Source: Haloarculaceae archaeon
GTDB taxonomy: Archaea; Halobacteriota; Halobacteria; Halobacteriales; Haloarculaceae
Assembly: GCA_018609665.1 (NCBI GenBank)
Contig: JAHENN010000034.1
Coordinates: forward strand, 1-8,657
Reading direction: 5' to 3'
Length of the DNA: 8,657 bases
This document shows, piece by piece, positions 5,460 through 8,657 of the stretch. The position numbers and the translations under genes are program-made. The notes below the pieces were generated by a model. That model did not search any database. It was given only the letters and a program-made list of their open reading frames with translations, and was not told the origin of the DNA. Position 1 is the stretch's first letter, and every line of letters starts with the position of its first letter.

Positions 5460-5983
5460 TGGCGCTCGGCACCAACACGAAGTTCTACGAGACGCCGAAC
5501 CACCCCTTCCAGGGCGAGCGCATCGCCGACGAGGGCGACCTCGTCTCCCGGTACGGCCTCTCGAACAAGGAGGAGCTGTGGCGGGCCCAGTCGGAGCTAC
5601 GGGACTACCGCCGGGAGGCGCGTCGCCTCCTGGGCGAGGCCCAGGGCGACGCCGAGGCCGCCGGCGAGGCCGGCAGCGAGTTCATGGCCCGGCTGAAGCG
5701 CATCGGCGTCCTCGACGACGAGGAGGGCATCGACGACGTCCTGTCGCTGGACGTCACCGACATCCTCGAACGGCGGCTCCAGACGGTCGCCTACCGGCAG
5801 GGGCTGGCCAACACGGCCCAGCAGGCCCGGCAGTTCATCGTCCACGGCCACGTCACCGTCGACGGCGCCCGCGTCACCTCGCCGTCGTACAAGATCGGCG
5901 TCGCCGAGGCCGACCGTATCGAGTTCGACGACACGAGCCCGCTCGACGACGACCTCCATCCAGAGCGCGCGGAGGAGCAATAA
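5459..5983 (+). CDS. rps4: small ribosomal subunit protein uS4
   Basis: uS4 is a primary 16S rRNA binder that starts assembly of the 30S body and lines the mRNA entry site. The 174-residue protein begins with the archaeal TKFYETPNHPFQGERI segment. A helical region follows (ELRDYRREARRLLGEA), then the S4 RNA-binding domain at about residues 103-150, with RRLQTVAYRQGLANTAQQARQ and the HGHVTVDGARV hairpin. As in halophiles it lacks zinc-binding Cys residues. The start overlaps the uS13 stop by one base and has an excellent Shine-Dalgarno site. It ends one base before the uS11 ATG, as part of the S13-S4-S11-rpoD block. Confidence 0.97.
   Translation: MALGTNTKFYETPNHPFQGERIADEGDLVSRYGLSNKEELWRAQSELRDYRREARRLLGEAQGDAEAAGEAGSEFMARLKRIGVLDDEEGIDDVLSLDVTDILERRLQTVAYRQGLANTAQQARQFIVHGHVTVDGARVTSPSYKIGVAEADRIEFDDTSPLDDDLHPERAEEQ
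5971..5975 (+). promoter_or_regulatory. Shine-Dalgarno site of uS11
   Basis: GGAGG lies nine bases before the uS11 ATG, inside the last codons of uS4. It fixes the uS11 start and supports re-initiation within the operon. Confidence 0.65.
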
Positions 5984-5984
5984 C

Positions 5985-6368
5985 ATGGCAGACGACAAGA
6001 CCTGGGGCATCGCGCACGTGTATGCCTCGTTCAACAACACGATCATCACGGTAACGGACCTGACCGGCGCCGAGACGATCACCAAGTCGTCCGGCGGAAC
6101 GGTCGTGAAGCAGAACCGCGACGAGGCGTCGCCGTACGCCGCCATGCAGATGGCCGAGGTGGTCGCCGAGGAGGTCCAAGACGCCGGCGTCGACGGCGTC
6201 CACGTCCGGGTCCGCGGCCCGGGCGGCAACCAGCAGAGCAACCCCGGCCCGGGCGCGCAGGCGACCATCCGGGCGCTGGCCCGCGCCGGGCTCGAGATCG
6301 GCCGCATCGAGGACGTGACCCCCATCCCGCACGACGGCACGCGGGCCCCGAAGAACGCGGGGTTCTGA
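5985..6368 (+). CDS. rps11: small ribosomal subunit protein uS11
   Basis: uS11 forms part of the 30S platform next to the mRNA exit channel and the E site. The 127-residue protein carries the expected signatures: HVYASFNNTIITVTDLTG at about residues 11-28, SSGGTVVKQNRDEASPYAA at about 35-53, and the C-terminal GPGAQATIRALARAGLEIGRIEDVTPIPHDG region at about 85-116, ending in RAPKNAGF. The N-terminal start with MADDKTWGIAH is normal for archaea. It follows uS4 by one base with a Shine-Dalgarno site and precedes rpoD by one base. Nothing is unusual in length or motif content. Confidence 0.97.
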   Translation: MADDKTWGIAHVYASFNNTIITVTDLTGAETITKSSGGTVVKQNRDEASPYAAMQMAEVVAEEVQDAGVDGVHVRVRGPGGNQQSNPGPGAQATIRALARAGLEIGRIEDVTPIPHDGTRAPKNAGF

Positions 6369-6369
6369 G

Positions 6370-7146
6370 ATGAGCGAGGAGTACGAGGTAACGTTCATCG
6401 ACCGCGACGACCGGAGCGCGCGGTTCCTCGTCCGCGGCGTGACGCCGGCCTTCGCCAACGGCGTCCGGCGGGCGATCCTCGCGGACGTGCCGACGCTGTC
6501 GGTCGACTCCGTCCGCGTGATCGAGAACTCGTCGGTGATGTTCGACGAGCAGATCGCTCTCCGGCTCGGCCTCGTCCCGCTGACGACGCCGGACGACTAC
6601 CGGCCGGACGACGAGGTCACGCTGGCCATCGACGTCGAGGGGCCGGCCACCGCCTACTCGGGCGATCTGGTCTCCAGCGACGAGGCGGTCCAGCCCGCCG
6701 ACGAGGACATCCCCATCATCGAACTGAAGGAGGGCCAGCGGCTGGAGCTGGAGGCCGACGCGGCGCTCGGCGTCGGCAAGGACCACGCCAAACACCAGGG
6801 CGGCGTGGCGGTCGGCTACCGGCACCTCCAGCGCGTGGAGGTCGTCGGCGAGACCGGCGAGTTCGAGGACGACGACCCGGAGATCATCCGCGGCGTCATC
6901 GAGGAAGGCGCGGCCGAGCACGCCGACGCCGACGCCGAGAACGACGACCTCGTGCCCGCGGCGGCGTTCGACAACGACCTCAGCCGGCGGTACCCGGGCA
7001 AGGAGGTCGCGGTCGAGGACGTGCCGAACGCCTTCGTGTTCGACGTCGAGAGCGACGGCTCGATTCCGGTCGAGGAGCTCGTCCTCGATGCGGTCCGGAC
7101 GCTGGATTCCCGGGCGAACGAACTGCAGGAAGCGGTCCAACTGTAA
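6370..7146 (+). CDS. rpoD: DNA-directed RNA polymerase subunit D (Rpb3-like)
   Basis: Subunit D pairs with subunit L to form the assembly platform of archaeal RNA polymerase, matching the bacterial alpha dimer. The 258-residue protein starts with the EVTFIDRDDRSARFLV strand. The conserved dimerisation helix FANGVRRAILADVPTLSVD follows at about residues 29-47, then SSVMFDEQIALRLGLVPLT at about 55-73. The second half ends in the long helix VEELVLDAVRTLDSRANEL. The protein has no Cys at all, so the cluster-bearing D3 domain of some archaea (for example Sulfolobus) is absent or degenerate; the segment at about 175-215 is short and acidic instead. It starts one base after uS11 without a Shine-Dalgarno site, so coupled translation is likely. 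Confidence 0.96.
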   Translation: MSEEYEVTFIDRDDRSARFLVRGVTPAFANGVRRAILADVPTLSVDSVRVIENSSVMFDEQIALRLGLVPLTTPDDYRPDDEVTLAIDVEGPATAYSGDLVSSDEAVQPADEDIPIIELKEGQRLELEADAALGVGKDHAKHQGGVAVGYRHLQRVEVVGETGEFEDDDPEIIRGVIEEGAAEHADADAENDDLVPAAAFDNDLSRRYPGKEVAVEDVPNAFVFDVESDGSIPVEELVLDAVRTLDSRANELQEAVQL

Positions 7147-7254
7147 CGACGACCATGTCCCCCACCACCCGCATCGGTCCGCGCCGGACGGTCGACGACG
7201 GCGGTGCAGCCGCGCGTCCGTCGGCGGTCCGGCAGGCGGCGGGGACCGAAAGCG

Positions 7255-7261
7255 CCTTTAG
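7255..7261 (+). promoter_or_regulatory. TATA-like box of tRNA-Leu / eL18 operon
   Basis: CCTTTAG at 7255-7261 is centred about 30 bases before the first base of tRNA-Leu. Transcription would therefore begin at or within a few bases of the mature tRNA 5' end. The surrounding 140-base gap after rpoD shows no gene. Read-through from the rpoD operon is also possible. Confidence 0.55.
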
Positions 7262-7287
7262 CGGGGACGCGAAACGGCAGACTGCGC

Positions 7288-7372
7288 GCAGGGATAGCCA
7301 AGTCAGGCCAACGGCGCAGCGTTCAGGGCGCTGTCCTGTAGAGGTCCGCAGGTTCAAATCCTGCTCCCTGCA
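7288..7372 (+). tRNA. tRNA-Leu, anticodon CAG
   Basis: An 85-base cloverleaf without intron. The acceptor arms GCAGGGA (7288-7294) and TCCCTGC (7365-7371) pair fully. The anticodon stem CAGCG/CGCTG holds the loop TTCAGGG with anticodon CAG at 7324-7326. There is a long variable arm (CCT-GTAG-AGG) and a T arm GCAGG-TTCAAAT-CCTGC. Discriminator A73 (7372) fits leucine identity. It reads CUG, a favoured Leu codon in GC-rich genomes. No CCA is encoded. The same gene position, before eL18, is known from the S9 operon of Haloarcula marismortui. Confidence 0.95.
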
Positions 7373-7387
7373 CTGCATCCACTTCTC

Positions 7388-7392
7388 AGGAG
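7388..7392 (+). promoter_or_regulatory. Shine-Dalgarno site of eL18
   Basis: AGGAG lies nine bases before the eL18 ATG, in the 29-base spacer after tRNA-Leu. It would remain on the mRNA after tRNA 3' processing. Confidence 0.6.
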
Positions 7393-7401
7393 CAATCAAC
7401 G

Positions 7402-7755
7402 ATGAGTAGCAAGACGAACCCGAGGCTGACCAGCCTCATCGCCGACCTGAAGTCGACCGCCCGCAACGGCGGCAGCGAGGTCTGGAGCGATGTCGCCGAG
7501 CGCCTCGAGAAACCCCGGCGCACGCACGCGGAGGTCAACCTGGGCCGCATCGAGCGGTACGCCCAGGCCGACGAGACCGTGGTCGTGCCCGGCAAGGTGC
7601 TCGGGTCCGGTGCCCTCCGGAAGGAGGTCACCGTCGCAGCCGTCGACTTCTCGTCGACGGCCCGGACCAAGATCGACCAGGCCGGCGAAGCGATCGAACT
7701 CGAACAGGCACTCGAAGACAACCCCGACGGCTCGAACGTACGGGTGATTCGATGA
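7402..7755 (+). CDS. rpl18e: large ribosomal subunit protein eL18
   Basis: eL18 is a 50S protein shared by archaea and eukaryotes, related in fold to bacterial uL15. The 117-residue protein has the usual archaeal length. It starts MSSKTNPRLTSLIADLK and continues with the WSDVAERLEKPRRTHAEVNLGRIERYA segment (about 28-54). The core strand pair VVVPGKVLGSGALRKEVTVAAVDFS follows at about 60-84, and the chain ends in NVRVIR. Its start has a Shine-Dalgarno site and lies 29 bases after tRNA-Leu. Its stop overlaps the uL13 start as ATGA, so the two are probably translated in a coupled way. Confidence 0.96.
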   Translation: MSSKTNPRLTSLIADLKSTARNGGSEVWSDVAERLEKPRRTHAEVNLGRIERYAQADETVVVPGKVLGSGALRKEVTVAAVDFSSTARTKIDQAGEAIELEQALEDNPDGSNVRVIR

Positions 7756-8186
7756 GTTACGCGGAGTTCGACGCCGACGTCGTCGTCGACGCCCGCGACT
7801 GTATCGTCGGCCGCGTCGCCTCGCAGGTCGCCCAGCGCGCGCTGGACGGCGAGCGCGTGGCCGTGGTCAACGCCGAGCAGGCGGTCATCACCGGCAGCGA
7901 GGAGGACGTCATGTCGGTCTACCGGCAGCGGGACGAGGTCGGCTCCGACAAGGGGCCGAACTACCCCAAGCGCCCGGACCGCATCTTCAAGCGGGCCGTC
8001 CGCGGGATGGTTCCGTACAAGCAGAGCCGGGGTCGAGAGGCCCTCGGTCGGCTCCGCGTCTACGTGGGCAACCCCTACGACGAGGCGGAGGTCCTGGAGG
8101 ACACCTCGCTGGACCGGCTGTCGAACATCAAGTTCGTCTCGCTCGGCACCGTGAGCGAGAACCTGGGTGCTAACGTCACATGGTAA
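7752..8186 (+). CDS. rpl13: large ribosomal subunit protein uL13
   Basis: uL13 binds domains of 23S rRNA early in 50S assembly. The 144-residue protein shows the archaeal/eukaryotic form: VVVDARDCIVGRVASQVAQRALDG at about residues 10-33, the VAVVNAEQAVITG strand, GPNYPKRPDRIFKRAVRGMVPYK at about 68-90 with the conserved RGM-P, and GREALGRLRVYVGNP at about 94-108. It begins inside the eL18 stop (ATGA). GGTGAT at 7743-7748 is a partial match to the 16S 3' end close to the ATG. Its last seven bases overlap the uS9 start. Confidence 0.97.
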   Translation: MSYAEFDADVVVDARDCIVGRVASQVAQRALDGERVAVVNAEQAVITGSEEDVMSVYRQRDEVGSDKGPNYPKRPDRIFKRAVRGMVPYKQSRGREALGRLRVYVGNPYDEAEVLEDTSLDRLSNIKFVSLGTVSENLGANVTW

Positions 8187-8578
8187 CCAACACATCCGGC
8201 AAGAAGAAGACGGCCATCGCCCGCGCGACGGTCTCGGACGGCTCCGGCCGGGTCCGGGTCAACTCCCGGCCCGTCGAGCTGGTCGAGCCCGAGCAGGCGC
8301 GGCTGAAGATGCTCGAACCGTTCCGCATCGCCGACGACGACCTCCGCGAGGAGGTCAACATCGACGTCACGGTCTCCGGCGGCGGCTTCGCCGGGCAGGC
8401 CGACGCGGTCCGGACCGCCGTCGCCCGCGGGCTCGTAGAGTACACCAACGACGCCGAGCTGCGGGACGCGTTCCGGTCGTTCGACCGCTCGCTGCTGGTC
8501 AACGACGTCCGGCAGTCCGAATCGAAAAAGTGGGGCGGCCCCGGCGCGCGGGCCCGTTACCAGAAGTCCTACCGCTGA
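8180..8578 (+). CDS. rps9: small ribosomal subunit protein uS9
   Basis: uS9 lies in the 30S head, and its C-terminal tail reaches the P-site tRNA. The 132-residue protein starts MVTNTSGKKKTAIARATV and has the GSGRVRVNSRPVEL strand. The VNIDVTVSGGGFAGQADAVRTAVARGLVEY core is at about residues 56-85. It ends in the conserved GGPGARARYQKSYR tail, with the final Arg that touches tRNA. Its ATG at 8180 overlaps the uL13 stop by seven bases, the largest overlap in this block. No strong Shine-Dalgarno site is seen, so translation probably depends on ribosomes finishing uL13. The stop codon overlaps the Shine-Dalgarno site of the next gene. Confidence 0.97.
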   Translation: MVTNTSGKKKTAIARATVSDGSGRVRVNSRPVELVEPEQARLKMLEPFRIADDDLREEVNIDVTVSGGGFAGQADAVRTAVARGLVEYTNDAELRDAFRSFDRSLLVNDVRQSESKKWGGPGARARYQKSYR

Positions 8579-8586
8579 GGTGATCC
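8577..8586 (+). promoter_or_regulatory. extended Shine-Dalgarno site of rpoN
   Basis: GAGGTGATCC is a ten-base exact complement to the known 16S rRNA 3' end (GGATCACCTC). It starts inside the uS9 stop codon (TGA 8576-8578) and ends four bases before the rpoN ATG at 8591. Confidence 0.75.
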
Positions 8587-8590
8587 AACT

Positions 8591-8657
8591 ATGATGGTAC
8601 CCGTCCGATGCTTCACGTGCGGCAAGGTCGTCGGCGAGCACTGGGAGGAGTTCAAGA
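8591..8657 (+). CDS. rpoN: DNA-directed RNA polymerase subunit N (Rpb10-like), 3' partial
   Basis: Only the first 22 residues are inside the window: MMVPVRCFTCGKVVGEHWEE followed by FK. The motif PVRCFTCGK-V is the N-terminal half of the zinc site of RpoN/Rpb10, which joins the D-L platform of RNA polymerase. The remaining Cys pair should lie beyond the right edge. There are two adjacent ATG codons (8591 and 8594); the first fits the spacing to the Shine-Dalgarno site. The position after uS9 is the standard archaeal order. Confidence 0.93.
   Translation, partial: MMVPVRCFTCGKVVGEHWEEFK

Noticed and set aside
7155..7409. 84-codon frame across tRNA-Leu
   Set aside because: It reads through the full tRNA and into the eL18 start; the sequence is not protein-like.

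Overview
The window reads as chromosomal DNA of a haloarchaeon (class Halobacteria). The base composition is GC-rich, the proteins are strongly acidic, there are archaeal-type ribosomal proteins and RNA polymerase subunits D and N, tRNA genes lack an encoded CCA end, and TATA-like boxes sit about 28 bases before start codons, as in leaderless transcripts. I cannot name the genus from the sequence.

Left part (1-2072), accessory in character. The 3' end of a larger exported or surface protein (end of a PKD/Ig-like fold, then a low-complexity Ser/Gly tail) is followed by a Tat-exported lipoprotein of unknown function with its own leaderless promoter. From about 345 to 1550 the DNA is visibly less GC-rich and uses different codons from the rest. 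The edges of this patch fall inside both genes. A 265-base gap without a convincing gene follows.

Middle part (2073-4656), cofactor and Fe-S metabolism. moaA (minus strand, molybdopterin biosynthesis) and an Mrp/ApbC-type Fe-S carrier gene (plus strand) diverge from a 136-base region in which each gene has a TATA-like box about 28 bases from its ATG. The mrp gene overlaps a 79-residue unknown gene by ATGA. A 51-residue single-pass membrane protein follows 31 bases later, with a perfect hairpin touching its start codon. The pairing suggests, but does not prove, that Mrp delivers clusters to proteins such as MoaA, which needs two.

Right part (4657-8657), information processing. A promoter and a structured leader precede tRNA-Ser(GCU), followed by uS13, uS4, uS11 and rpoD. 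A second promoter precedes tRNA-Leu(CAG), followed by eL18, uL13, uS9 and the start of rpoN, which runs off the window. This is the classic archaeal order, and the tRNA-Leu/S9 part matches the S9 operon described in Haloarcula marismortui. The coding regions touch or overlap (ATGA, TAATG, a 7-base overlap), so translation is probably coupled. Strong Shine-Dalgarno sites appear only before some internal genes. Both ribosomal protein groups start just after a tRNA, so tRNA processing probably generates their mRNA 5' ends.

I found no clear sign of a new defence, mobile or CRISPR system. The points most worth testing are the structured tRNA-Ser leader, the tRNA-to-mRNA junctions, the atypical MoaA C-terminus, the unknown small genes behind mrp and the compositional patch on the left.
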